The notes under the pieces are model-generated. The model saw nothing but the letters and a program-made list of their open reading frames with translations. It was not told the origin of the DNA and did no database searches. A DNA stretch of 64,000 nt from Enterobacteriaceae endosymbiont of Donacia vulgaris (GTDB lineage Bacteria; Pseudomonadota; Gammaproteobacteria; Enterobacterales; Enterobacteriaceae): the NCBI RefSeq assembly GCF_012568445.1, contig NZ_CP046190.1, forward strand, positions 126,293-190,292. The letters run 5' to 3'. Below are positions 32,582 to 41,262 of the stretch, in pieces. The translations under genes were made by a program, and so were the position numbers. How positions within the stretch are numbered: the stretch's first letter is position 1; each line of letters starts with the position of its first letter.

Positions 32582-32896
32582 ATTTTTCCCTTTAAATTTA
32601 CTTATTATAAAATAATAATATATTATATATAAAATTATTATAAAATATAAAAAATATTATTAACTAAAAATTTTATTATAAATAATAATTATTTTGATAA
32701 TTTATTTTAATAAATTTAATTAGATTTTATATTTTAATAACATTTTTATTTGGTGTAATATTATTACTAATTCATAATAAAATAATTTATTTTATGAGTT
32801 ATTTTAATATATAATATTAAAATTAGCTCGAATATAATTTTTCTATTATATTAATAATTAATTATTTTTTTAAAAAGAGTATTTTAAATTTAAAAT
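32582..32896. other. Gene-free stretch between the peroxiredoxin gene and rsmC
   Basis: 315 bp of A/T-rich DNA between two minus-strand genes. It must hold the peroxiredoxin promoter, but no clear hexamers stand out. A perfect AT-only inverted repeat (9-bp arms ATAAAATAA and TTATTTTAT, 32777-32795) has a single-base centre and may be chance. No coding or RNA signal is visible. Confidence 0.55.
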
Positions 32897-33943
32897 TTAT
32901 ATATTTTTTATTCTATATACAGAAAATTTTTTATTTTTAGATAAAATAGAAATTTTTAATGGAAAATTATTAAAAATTTTTTTATATGATATAAAATTAT
33001 TAACGACAAAAAGTAATTCTCCTTTATAATATACATTATTTCTAAATTTATTTATTAGATGATAAATAAATTTTAAAGAAAAATTTAAGTTTTCATGAAT
33101 AGGAGGATTAGATATAATAAAATGAAATTTTTCCTTAATATTAGAAAAAATATTATTAGGAAAAACTTTTACATTTTTTATTAAATTTATATTTAATGTT
33201 TTTCTAGTTGAATAAATTGCTTTTGCATCAATATCAATAGCATATATTGAATATTTTCTTTTATATTTTTTTAAATTATTACTTATTATTGTAGAGATAA
33301 TTCCAGAACCACAGCCTAAATCTAATATTTTCCCTTTTATTAAAATCTTACTATTATTTATAATAGTAGAAATTAATAATTTACTACCATTATCAATTTT
33401 AGTATTACTAAATACTCCCGGTAAATTGTATATTTTATAATTGTTATAATAATAATAATTCCAATAATTATTTATATTAAAAGAAATATTTTTTGTTAAA
33501 ATTCCGTGAAAAATAACATATTTTCTTGCATTAAGAATTTTTTTCAAATTTATTATTTCTAATTCTTTTATATTATTAATTGTTTTTATACCACTATTAT
33601 TTGAACCAATAACAAATATCTCAACCTTTAAAGATAACAAAGATAAAATATTATTTAATATAAATAAAGATTCTTTTTTATTTTTTAACCAAAAAAATAT
33701 GAGAATATTAAAATTATATTTTTTATATTTTTTACTCATTATTCCATAATAAATATTATCATTTATCTGTTTTTTTAACCATATATAATAATTATAATTA
33801 TGAGTATTTACAAAACTAAATAAAGTATTTAAATAAATAGGTATTTTATCTTTAACATCCCCAGCAAAAATAACTTTTTTATTTAAAAATTTATTTTTAA
33901 ATAAACGTAAAAAATATTTGTTTATTGGTAATAATGTATACAT
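32897..33943 (-). CDS. rsmC: 16S rRNA m2G1207 methyltransferase RsmC
   Basis: Methylates G1207 of 16S rRNA in the small subunit. It has the two-domain RsmC layout: a degenerate N-terminal methyltransferase domain (residues 1-170, with LLSLLSLKVEIFVIGSNNSG-like strands) and an active C-terminal domain with LDLGCGSGIIS near residue 208 and the catalytic ISNPPIHE (NPPFH in E. coli). Length is 348 residues (E. coli 343). It begins 1 bp after the apaH stop, so it has joined the surA-rsmA-apaG-apaH operon; in E. coli it is unlinked to that operon. Confidence 0.93.
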   Translation of the reverse strand: MYTLLPINKYFLRLFKNKFLNKKVIFAGDVKDKIPIYLNTLFSFVNTHNYNYYIWLKKQINDNIYYGIMSKKYKKYNFNILIFFWLKNKKESLFILNNILSLLSLKVEIFVIGSNNSGIKTINNIKELEIINLKKILNARKYVIFHGILTKNISFNINNYWNYYYYNNYKIYNLPGVFSNTKIDNGSKLLISTIINNSKILIKGKILDLGCGSGIISTIISNNLKKYKRKYSIYAIDIDAKAIYSTRKTLNINLIKNVKVFPNNIFSNIKEKFHFIISNPPIHENLNFSLKFIYHLINKFRNNVYYKGELLFVVNNFISYKKIFNNFPLKISILSKNKKFSVYRIKNI

Positions 33944-33944
33944 T

Positions 33945-34781
33945 TTAAATTTTACATGTTATACTATAAAATTGTTTTTTTTCCCATGAATAAACTGTTA
34001 ATTTTTTTCCCCAACAACATCCAGTATCTAAACCTATTATATTTTTTGGGGTATATTCTCCTCCCTGTAAATCAGACCAATGGCCAAAAAATATTGTATA
34101 TTTATTATATAAAATATTTGATATCCAAAACCATGGTTTTAATATCTTAGTATTTATATCATTTGGAGCTTTTTTAGTAAACATTTCTAATGTACCATCT
34201 AGATAACAATATCTCATTTTAGTTAATGCATTAATAGTATAATTAAAACGTGGAAAACCTATTAACGTATTATCCTTCCAATCATTTACTTGGTATTTTC
34301 CATTATCTATATAATTTAAAAAAAAATCATTTTTTTCCCTCGAGATAATTTTTTGTGCTTCATTAGAAGCAGATAAAATAATATTAATATTATTCCATTG
34401 AGGAGGAATACCTGCATGTGACATTAAAATTTTTTTATTTTTATCGTATTGGACTAAAGGTTGATATTTTAACCAATTATTTACAATAAATATTATTTTT
34501 TTATCTTTTAATAAACTTAAAATTTTTGAATCATTTACATTATAAGTATTAGAACTTAATATTAAAAATATTAAATATAAATCATGATTTCCCAAAACTA
34601 ATTTGATAGATTTTTTAATAGAATATAAAAAATATAAAACTTTGATAGAATCTGGTCCTCTTGCTATAAGATCTCCTGTAATCCATAACTGATCATTTTT
34701 ATAATCAAAATTAATTTTTTTTAATAAGGAAATAAGTTCATTATAATACCCATGAATATCTCCAATAAAGTAAGTAGTCAT
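33945..34781 (-). CDS. apaH: Diadenosine tetraphosphatase ApaH
   Basis: Hydrolyses Ap4A and related dinucleotides symmetrically to ADP; in E. coli it also decaps NpnN-capped RNA. The metallophosphatase metal motifs are intact: GDIHGY at residues 7-12, GDLIARGPDS near residue 36 and GNHDLYL near residue 65, then a His in SHAG and the FGHWSDLQG motif. Length is 278 residues (E. coli 280). It is the fourth gene of a surA-rsmA-apaG-apaH-rsmC series on the minus strand, in E. coli order except for rsmC. folA, the usual next gene, is missing. Confidence 0.96.
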   Translation of the reverse strand: MTTYFIGDIHGYYNELISLLKKINFDYKNDQLWITGDLIARGPDSIKVLYFLYSIKKSIKLVLGNHDLYLIFLILSSNTYNVNDSKILSLLKDKKIIFIVNNWLKYQPLVQYDKNKKILMSHAGIPPQWNNINIILSASNEAQKIISREKNDFFLNYIDNGKYQVNDWKDNTLIGFPRFNYTINALTKMRYCYLDGTLEMFTKKAPNDINTKILKPWFWISNILYNKYTIFFGHWSDLQGGEYTPKNIIGLDTGCCWGKKLTVYSWEKKQFYSITCKI

Positions 34782-34806
34782 ATTTTTTATAAATTAGTTA
34801 TATTGA

Positions 34807-35187
34807 TTAATGAATATATGTTTTAATTGCTAAACGAAAAATAGGAATTTCTACATGATAAACGTTATTATTTTCATCTGTTATAATATAATGTCCTTCT
34901 ATAATTCCAATTGGAGTTTCTAAAATAATTATATTAGTATGATTAAAATTATTTCCTGGTCTCACATAAGGTTTTTCTTCTATTATTCCTCCATCATATA
35001 TTTGAATTTTTTTACCATTACCATTAGTTATACTCCAATAACGACTAATTAATTGTAAAATTTTTTTTCCTAAATTATGAATAGTAATTGTATATGTAAA
35101 TACATAATGATTAGTTGTAGGTATTGATTGGGATTTTATATAAATACTACTACCTTTTATATAAACTTGAGATAACAATGATTTCAT
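34807..35187 (-). CDS. apaG: ApaG family protein
   Basis: Small fibronectin type III-like protein of 126 residues (E. coli 125). Family signatures include YTITIHNLGKKILQLISRYW near residue 30, RPGNNFNHT, and the C-terminal GIIEGHYIITDENNNVYHVEIP. The function is not established; it is co-transcribed with rsmA and apaH across proteobacteria and is sometimes linked to magnesium or cobalt homeostasis. Here it starts 4 bp after the rsmA stop and ends 25 bp before apaH. Confidence 0.95.
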   Translation of the reverse strand: MKSLLSQVYIKGSSIYIKSQSIPTTNHYVFTYTITIHNLGKKILQLISRYWSITNGNGKKIQIYDGGIIEEKPYVRPGNNFNHTNIIILETPIGIIEGHYIITDENNNVYHVEIPIFRLAIKTYIH

Positions 35188-35191
35188 AAAT

Positions 35192-35992
35192 TTATAACCT
35201 TTTGTTATTTAACTCTAACCAATTAGCTAATTGACAATATTCTGATATTGAAACATCTTCAGCACGAATTTTATAATCAATACCTAAATAATTTAATTCT
35301 TCTTCAGAAAATAAATTTATTAAACTATTTCGTAAAATTTTTCTTCTCATACTAAAAGCTTGTTTTACAATTTTTTTTAAAAAAAAAATATTATTTAAAT
35401 TATAAGGATTATTAATATAAGGTCTAATATAAACCATATTAGAAATAATTTTAGGTTGAGGAAAAAAATTACTCGCTTTAATTTCTATTAAAGATCTTAT
35501 TTTACAAAATAATTGTGTTATGATACTTAAACAACCATAATTTTTTCTCCCTGGATTAGCAGTTAATCGATTTACTACTTCTTTTTGCATAATAAAATGC
35601 ATATCTTGAATATTTTTTAAATATCTAAATAAATAAAAAATTATTTCAACAGAAATATTATACGGTAAACTACCAAATATACGTATTCTTTTTTTATATT
35701 TTTTTGCTAAAACTAAAAAATTAAAATTTAATATATTATTTAAAATAATATTAGTTTTTGCATTTATTAAAATTTTATTTTTTTTTAAAATATTGACAAA
35801 ATTTTTATCTATTTCAATAATAGAAAGATTTTTATTATACTTTATTATTGGAATAGTTAATGCTCCTAATCCAGGACCTATTTCAAACATAATTTGATAA
35901 TATTTTGGATTTATAAAAGAAATAATTTTTTTAATAATTTTTTCATTAGTCAATATATGCTGTCCATACTTTTTTTTTAAAATAATTTTCAT
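35192..35992 (-). CDS. rsmA: 16S rRNA m6-2A1518/A1519 dimethyltransferase RsmA (KsgA)
   Basis: Dimethylates two adjacent adenosines in the 3'-terminal hairpin of 16S rRNA, a late ribosome assembly checkpoint. The N-terminus KKKYGQHILTNEKII, the SAM motif FEIGPGLGALT, and the C-terminal RRKILRNSL are typical. The catalytic motif IV, NLPY in E. coli, reads SLPY here (Ser108, codon 35669-35671). Length is 266 residues (E. coli 273). pdxA, which separates surA from rsmA in E. coli, is missing; only about 50 bp lie between them. Confidence 0.95.
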   Translation of the reverse strand: MKIILKKKYGQHILTNEKIIKKIISFINPKYYQIMFEIGPGLGALTIPIIKYNKNLSIIEIDKNFVNILKKNKILINAKTNIILNNILNFNFLVLAKKYKKRIRIFGSLPYNISVEIIFYLFRYLKNIQDMHFIMQKEVVNRLTANPGRKNYGCLSIITQLFCKIRSLIEIKASNFFPQPKIISNMVYIRPYINNPYNLNNIFFLKKIVKQAFSMRRKILRNSLINLFSEEELNYLGIDYKIRAEDVSISEYCQLANWLELNNKRL

Positions 35993-36043
35993 ATATGTTT
36001 TTTATAAAAAATTTACTATTTTATATATTTATAATATTTTTTA

Positions 36044-37336
36044 TTATGAATTGATATTTTTTATATATATATTTTTAGAATATTCATAAATAAAAAGTTC
36101 AGATTCTCTTTCTATATTTTCTCGTAAAATAATTTTATATGCTCTTTGTTTAAAGAAAAATTTATTATTCTGAGTATTATTTTTATCTAATAATTGTATT
36201 ATAAAACAACTATCAGATTCTTGAATTGGTAAGCTAAACTCATTTATTTTTAATTTTCTTATAATTTGACGAAATTTAGGAGAAAAATTCTTTAATAACA
36301 TCCAATTTTTATTATTTCCAAATTTATTTGTTAATACATCATCAGAAAATAATTGAATAGCTTTTTTAAAAGTAATCTTTTTTTGTAAAAGATTAAAATA
36401 TATATTTTTAATTTTATTATTAAAATTTTCTTTACTTAGGTTTTTTTTTTTTATATAAATAAATTGTAATAAAACTTTTTCATTATCTATATTATCTTCT
36501 GTAAAAATATTATTTATTTTTATAAGAAATAATTGTGAATTTAAATATATTGGTCCTATTATATCTTTTTTTTTAGAATTATCTAAATAATTAATAATAT
36601 CTAGTGATAATTGATTTTTTTGTTTATTTTTTAAAAATTTTCTTTTTATATTAAAATGAGAAATAAATGTTTTTTCATTATATTTTTTAAAATTATTTTT
36701 TAATTTTTTTTTTTGTAAAATAGATATTAATTGATTTAATAAAAAAATTTTATGATTAAATTTATCTTTTAAAGGATTTTTCTTTATTATAAAATAAAAT
36801 ATAGTAATATCATAAATTTTATGTGTTTTAGATTTTAAGTATAATTGATTAGATAATGATTCAACTTCTTCATCATAAATATCAATATTTTTTGATAAAA
36901 ATTTATTTTTTAATATATTAATAAATATAATATTTTGAAAAATTTTATAAAATTTTGTATAATTAATATTATGGTCTAGAAACTGTGTTTTTATTATATC
37001 CTCTGAAGTATTATTAGAACTATATATATTTAAAATAAGATCATTTAAATCTTCTTCTGGTATAGAAAAACCATTTTCTTTTATTATTTGTAAAAATACA
37101 AAATATTTTATTATATCTTTCATATTTTTAATATTTAAAAAATAATATAACTGTAAATATTTATTATTGTAAATTTTTCGTGTAATAGATAAAATTTCAT
37201 TTATATTTTTTTGTAAAATTATATCATTATTTATAATTATCTTGATATTATTAGTGTTTTGCATAGACATACAGTTAGATATATTACATAAATAAAAAAA
37301 AAATATTAAAATATAAATTATTTTTCTAGTTATCAT
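36044..37336 (-). CDS. surA: Periplasmic chaperone / peptidyl-prolyl isomerase SurA (divergent)
   Basis: Chaperone for outer-membrane beta-barrel proteins. An N-terminal signal peptide (residues 1-22, charged MITRK then a hydrophobic run ending near NCM) precedes the N-terminal chaperone domain. Of the two parvulin domains, the first (about residues 175-290) has lost most conserved positions, while the second (about 295-390) keeps FKKAIQLFSDDVLTN, NWMLLKNFSPKFRQ and the FIIQLLDK end. In E. coli the second domain is the active isomerase. Length is 430 residues (E. coli 428). Assignment rests on the order surA-rsmA-apaG-apaH and on these motifs. lptD, its usual upstream neighbour and major client, is missing. 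Confidence 0.88.
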   Translation of the reverse strand: MITRKIIYILIFFFYLCNISNCMSMQNTNNIKIIINNDIILQKNINEILSITRKIYNNKYLQLYYFLNIKNMKDIIKYFVFLQIIKENGFSIPEEDLNDLILNIYSSNNTSEDIIKTQFLDHNINYTKFYKIFQNIIFINILKNKFLSKNIDIYDEEVESLSNQLYLKSKTHKIYDITIFYFIIKKNPLKDKFNHKIFLLNQLISILQKKKLKNNFKKYNEKTFISHFNIKRKFLKNKQKNQLSLDIINYLDNSKKKDIIGPIYLNSQLFLIKINNIFTEDNIDNEKVLLQFIYIKKKNLSKENFNNKIKNIYFNLLQKKITFKKAIQLFSDDVLTNKFGNNKNWMLLKNFSPKFRQIIRKLKINEFSLPIQESDSCFIIQLLDKNNTQNNKFFFKQRAYKIILRENIERESELFIYEYSKNIYIKNINS

Positions 37337-37462
37337 TTTTTTATCCTATTATTAAATTAAATAATAAATGTTAAAAATATTATTTAATGATTGCAAATTC
37401 ATATAATAATTAACTATTATAGATAATTAGATTATAATTTAAATATATTTATTGAGGAATAT

Positions 37463-38353
37463 ATGTTTTCTTATTTAGAATTATTATTCTTTTTAATAAA
37501 TTTTGTTATTAATTATTATATAAGCTTTAATTTATTAAATATAATAATCATTATATTAATTAGCTTTATAATTAATAAAATAACAAAATTTTATAATAAA
37601 AAATATAATTTTAATTATGTTAGCAATATTAGAAAATTATTTCTTCAAATAAATTTTGAAATTATGGGTTATATTAGTAAATCTAAAGGTTTTATTAGTA
37701 ATAATGATATAAATTTTACTATTGAATTAATTAAAAAAATAAATTTAAATAATAAAGAAGTAATTTTTGTAAAAAAAGCATTTCAAAATGGTAAAAAAAA
37801 AAATTATCCTTTAATTTACAAATTAAATAATTTAAATTATTTAATTTGTAAAAATAAAACTTTAATAAATCAATTTTTAGAAATACAAATTGAATTATCT
37901 TTTATAAACAATTCTTTACATTCGAATACTAAAAAAATATTAAATATTATTTTTCAAGAACTTAATATTTCATATAATGAAATATTATTTATAATAAAAA
38001 AATTAAAATTTAAAAATCATTTTATTAATGAAAAAGATTTATTTTTTTATAATTTTTTTCAAGAGAAAAAAAGAAAATATTCCAATAATACCTATAATTT
38101 TTATAAAGAAAAAAATACATTTCAAGATAAAAATAATTATAATTTAGAATTAGATAAAGCATATAAATTATTAGGAATTAAATATAATGATAATTTATTA
38201 ACTATAAAAAGAGCATATCATAAATTAATTAGTAAATATCATCCAGATAAGTTAATATCAAAAGGGTATACGGCTACACAATTAGAAAAAGCAAAAATTA
38301 AAACACAAAATATACATAAAGCATATAATATAATTAAAAAACATATAATATAA
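37463..38353 (+). CDS. djlA: Membrane-anchored co-chaperone DjlA
   Basis: DnaJ-like protein anchored in the inner membrane by its N-terminus. A hydrophobic segment occupies residues 5-40, a TerB-like central domain follows (FLQINFEIMGYISKSKG is characteristic), and the C-terminal J domain at about residues 230-296 contains AYKLLGI and the HPDK motif in YHPDKLISKGY. Length is 296 residues (E. coli 271). It is divergent from surA; in E. coli lptD lies between them. The gene converges on acpS with 8 bp between the two stops. Confidence 0.92.
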   Translation: MFSYLELLFFLINFVINYYISFNLLNIIIIILISFIINKITKFYNKKYNFNYVSNIRKLFLQINFEIMGYISKSKGFISNNDINFTIELIKKINLNNKEVIFVKKAFQNGKKKNYPLIYKLNNLNYLICKNKTLINQFLEIQIELSFINNSLHSNTKKILNIIFQELNISYNEILFIIKKLKFKNHFINEKDLFFYNFFQEKKRKYSNNTYNFYKEKNTFQDKNNYNLELDKAYKLLGIKYNDNLLTIKRAYHKLISKYHPDKLISKGYTATQLEKAKIKTQNIHKAYNIIKKHII

Positions 38354-38361
38354 ACTAAATC

Positions 38362-38730
38362 TTATTTTTTTTCAAGTATAACTATTGCACAAGCATATTT
38401 TATTTCATCTGAAAATGAAATATGAATATTATATTCATAAATTGTATTTTCTAAAAATTTTAATTTTGGTTTACCTGTAATATGATTAGATAATTCTATT
38501 TGCTTAAAAAAGATATTATTACTAATATCATTAGTACTTAAAGCTTTTATTGCAGCTTCTTTTACTGTAAAATATTTTGCTAAATTTTTTATTTTATTAT
38601 TATTTTTTTTATATATAGATAATTCATATTTAGTAAGTATTTTATATGCAAAGAGATCTCCAAAACGTATAAAAACTTTTTCAATTCTTTTTATTTCTAT
38701 AATATCAATACCAATGCCAATAATTTTCAT
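38362..38730 (-). CDS. acpS: Holo-[acyl-carrier-protein] synthase AcpS
   Basis: Transfers 4'-phosphopantetheine from CoA to acyl carrier protein, required for fatty acid synthesis. Both family motifs are visible: GIGIDIIEIKRIEK at residues 5-18 (metal-binding Asp) and FTVKEAAIKAL near residue 54. Length is 122 residues (E. coli 126). It is the last gene of the lepA-lepB-rnc-era-acpS series; recO and pdxJ, which lie between era and acpS in E. coli, are missing and only 41 bp remain. Confidence 0.95.
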   Translation of the reverse strand: MKIIGIGIDIIEIKRIEKVFIRFGDLFAYKILTKYELSIYKKNNNKIKNLAKYFTVKEAAIKALSTNDISNNIFFKQIELSNHITGKPKLKFLENTIYEYNIHISFSDEIKYACAIVILEKK

Positions 38731-38771
38731 ATTTATAATTTTAATTTAAATATATTTATGATATAACAATA

Positions 38772-39599
38772 TTATTTTACTTTTATCCATAAATTTATAT
38801 TTATTTTTTTTTTAAAAAAAAATTTTATTTTTTTTTCAGATCGATACTTAATTAATTTTATTATTACAGCATTTTTACCTATTATTATTTTTTTTTGTCT
38901 TATATTTTTTATGAACAAAAAAATACTTATTGTATCTGGTAATTTTATTAATTTTTTTTGATAATTTATTTGAATTTTTATAGAATAAGGTAGTTCTTGA
39001 TGAACATATTTAATAATACTTTCTCTTATAATTTCCTTTAAAATAAATTTTTTTGATTGATTAGTAATATAATTACTAGGATAGTAATGTTTTTTTTTCG
39101 GTAATTTTTTACAAATTATATTATTAATATTATCAGTATATAATTTATATTTAGCAGAAATAATAAATAAATAAACAAATTTAATTTTTTGTTTAAGAAA
39201 ACTAATATAAGGTAATAAAATATCTTTCTTATTTATTTTATCAACTTTATTAATAATTAAAATTATTGGTATATTAATTTTGTTTAAAATTTTTACAAAT
39301 TTTTCTTCTATATAATTCCATTTATTTTGATCTAAAATAAAAAAAATATAGTTATATTTATTTTTTTTAAATAAATCTAAACTTTTATTATTATAAAATA
39401 TATTTCCTGGAGTATCAATATATTCTATTTGGTAAGAATTTTTATTATATACCCCTATAATATTATAATTAGTAGTATTTATTTTATGGGAAATTATAGA
39501 TACTTTTTTCCCAATTAAAGTATTTAACAAAGTAGATTTCCCGACGTTAGACCGGCCTATAATTAGGATACTCCCATAATATGAAGATATTTTTTTCAC
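38772..39599 (-). CDS. era: GTPase Era (C-terminally reduced)
   Basis: Ribosome-assembly GTPase that binds the 3' end of 16S rRNA. The GTPase domain has G1 GRSNVGKST at residues 15-23, G3 DTPG near residue 63, G4 NKVD near residue 118, and G5 SAK near residue 149. The C-terminal KH domain is present but degraded: the RNA-contacting GxxG loop reads GKNA (Ala244 replaces the second Gly, codon 38868-38870), and the protein ends at LWIKVK, lacking the last 20 or so residues of the family. Length is 275 residues (E. coli 301). It follows rnc closely, as in E. coli. Confidence 0.93.
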   Translation of the reverse strand: MKKISSYYGSILIIGRSNVGKSTLLNTLIGKKVSIISHKINTTNYNIIGVYNKNSYQIEYIDTPGNIFYNNKSLDLFKKNKYNYIFFILDQNKWNYIEEKFVKILNKINIPIILIINKVDKINKKDILLPYISFLKQKIKFVYLFIISAKYKLYTDNINNIICKKLPKKKHYYPSNYITNQSKKFILKEIIRESIIKYVHQELPYSIKIQINYQKKLIKLPDTISIFLFIKNIRQKKIIIGKNAVIIKLIKYRSEKKIKFFFKKKININLWIKVK

Positions 39600-39625
39600 A
39601 TAAATAACCTTTATTATAAAACAAA

Positions 39626-40306
39626 TTATTCTAAACCAATTTTTTTTAACGCTTGTTCCGCTGCTGATTGTTCAGCTTTTCTACGACTAGAACCTATTCC
39701 TATAATTATAGCTGATATACCACTAATTTTACATTGTATAGTAAATTTTTGGTTATGTACTTCACCATTTATTTTTGTTATAAAATAATAAGGTAAAGGA
39801 AGATGTGATCTTTGTAAATATTCTTGTAATCTTGTTTTAGGATCTTTTTGATTATTACCTGGTAATATTTTTTTTAACCTAAAATGGTACCATAATAAAA
39901 TAATTTTTTCTACAATTTTTATATTACTATCAAGACAAATACTACCAATTAAAGCTTCCATAGTATCAGCAAGTATAGATTCTCTATTATAACCTCCATT
40001 TTTAAATTCACCAGGACCTAAAAATAAATATTCTCCTAATTTAAATTCTCTTGCAATACTTGCTAATGTATTACCTCTAACTAAGGTAGCTCTCATACGA
40101 CTCATATTTCCTTCATTTACATCAGGAAATTTATTATATAATGCTTTAGCTATAATATAACTTAATATAGAATCTCCTAAAAATTCTAATCTTTCATTAT
40201 GTTTACTACTTGCACTTCTATGTGTTAAAGCTTGATATAATAAATCTTGATGATTAAACATATACCCTAATCTTTTTTGTAATTGATTAATCATAATAAA
40301 ATTCAC
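39626..40306 (-). CDS. rnc: Ribonuclease III
   Basis: Double-strand-specific endoribonuclease that processes rRNA precursors and some mRNAs. The catalytic signature [12 protein letters not shown] is near residue 37, the second acidic cluster [10 protein letters not shown] near residue 113, and the dsRNA-binding domain ends with [20 protein letters not shown]. Length is 226 residues, as in E. coli, and conservation is high. It lies in the order lepA-lepB-rnc-era on the minus strand. Confidence 0.97.
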   Translation of the reverse strand: MNFIMINQLQKRLGYMFNHQDLLYQALTHRSASSKHNERLEFLGDSILSYIIAKALYNKFPDVNEGNMSRMRATLVRGNTLASIAREFKLGEYLFLGPGEFKNGGYNRESILADTMEALIGSICLDSNIKIVEKIILLWYHFRLKKILPGNNQKDPKTRLQEYLQRSHLPLPYYFITKINGEVHNQKFTIQCKISGISAIIIGIGSSRRKAEQSAAEQALKKIGLE

Positions 40307-40355
40307 ATAATTATATTTTAATCTATTATATAAAATAAGTAATACTTTGAATAAA

Positions 40356-41153
40356 TTAATTAACTTTATGTATTCGATTAAATTTAATTTTTAGCAACCA
40401 TGAATTTGATTTTTTTTGAATATTTAACCAAATTAATACAGCTTTTCCTAATAAATATTTTTCATGAACAAATCCCCAATATCTACTATCAAAACTATAA
40501 TCACGATTATCACCCATAACAAAATAACATTTATATGGAACAATCCATGTATATAATGGAATATTCTTTTGTTTATATATATTTGATGTATCAATTTCTA
40601 ATTCAGGAGTAAAAAATATTGTATGTGATAATTTATTTATATATTCTGTATATTGAAAAAATCTTAATTTTCTAAAAATAGAATAATCTGTTGAATTTTC
40701 AGAAATATTAATAAATGATATTTTATTTTTATTTTTAAAAACTTGAATAAACTGGCTTTTTTTAAGTTTTTTATAGATAAAAATATTTTGTTTTATATAT
40801 TTTCTATTATATAATGTAATTTGTTTATTTTTAGCATTATAAACAATAATATCTCCTGGTAATCCAATAATTCTTTTAATATAATTTGTTTTTGTATCTT
40901 TAGGATATTTAAAAACAACTATATCACCTCTTTTAGGTAGTTGATTTTTAATAATAATTTTATTATTTAAAGGATTTTTAATTCCATAAATAAATTTATT
41001 TACTAAAATAAAATCACCTTCTAATAAGGTAGGAATCATAGATCCTGATGGTATATAGAAAGGTTCATATATAAACAAACGGACTATAAAAATTAATATT
41101 ATTATAGGTAATAGAGACATTATTTGTTTTATGAAATATTTTTTTTTTAACAT
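40356..41153 (-). CDS. lepB: Signal peptidase I
   Basis: Inner-membrane serine protease that removes signal peptides from exported proteins. The catalytic Ser is in the [14 protein letters not shown] motif (about residue 37) and the catalytic Lys in [11 protein letters not shown] (about residue 93); [16 protein letters not shown] near residue 215 is box D/E. Length is 265 residues against 324 in E. coli. The shortening is at the N-terminus: only one transmembrane segment (residues 8-30) remains, where E. coli has two. Clients in this window include SurA, OmpA and PotD. Gene order with lepA and rnc is conserved. Confidence 0.95.
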   Translation of the reverse strand: MLKKKYFIKQIMSLLPIIILIFIVRLFIYEPFYIPSGSMIPTLLEGDFILVNKFIYGIKNPLNNKIIIKNQLPKRGDIVVFKYPKDTKTNYIKRIIGLPGDIIVYNAKNKQITLYNRKYIKQNIFIYKKLKKSQFIQVFKNKNKISFINISENSTDYSIFRKLRFFQYTEYINKLSHTIFFTPELEIDTSNIYKQKNIPLYTWIVPYKCYFVMGDNRDYSFDSRYWGFVHEKYLLGKAVLIWLNIQKKSNSWLLKIKFNRIHKVN

Positions 41154-41262
41154 ATATTATACATAATTAAAGTTAAATATATTTTTTATATAAATAAAAT
41201 AATTTAAAATTTTTATTTTATAAAAAAATATAAATAATATTTATATTTTATTTTAAAATAAA

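Noticed and set aside
32777-32795. AT-only perfect inverted repeat as a terminator or operator
   Set aside because: There is no GC in the stem, the loop is one base, and such palindromes are expected by chance in DNA this rich in A and T.
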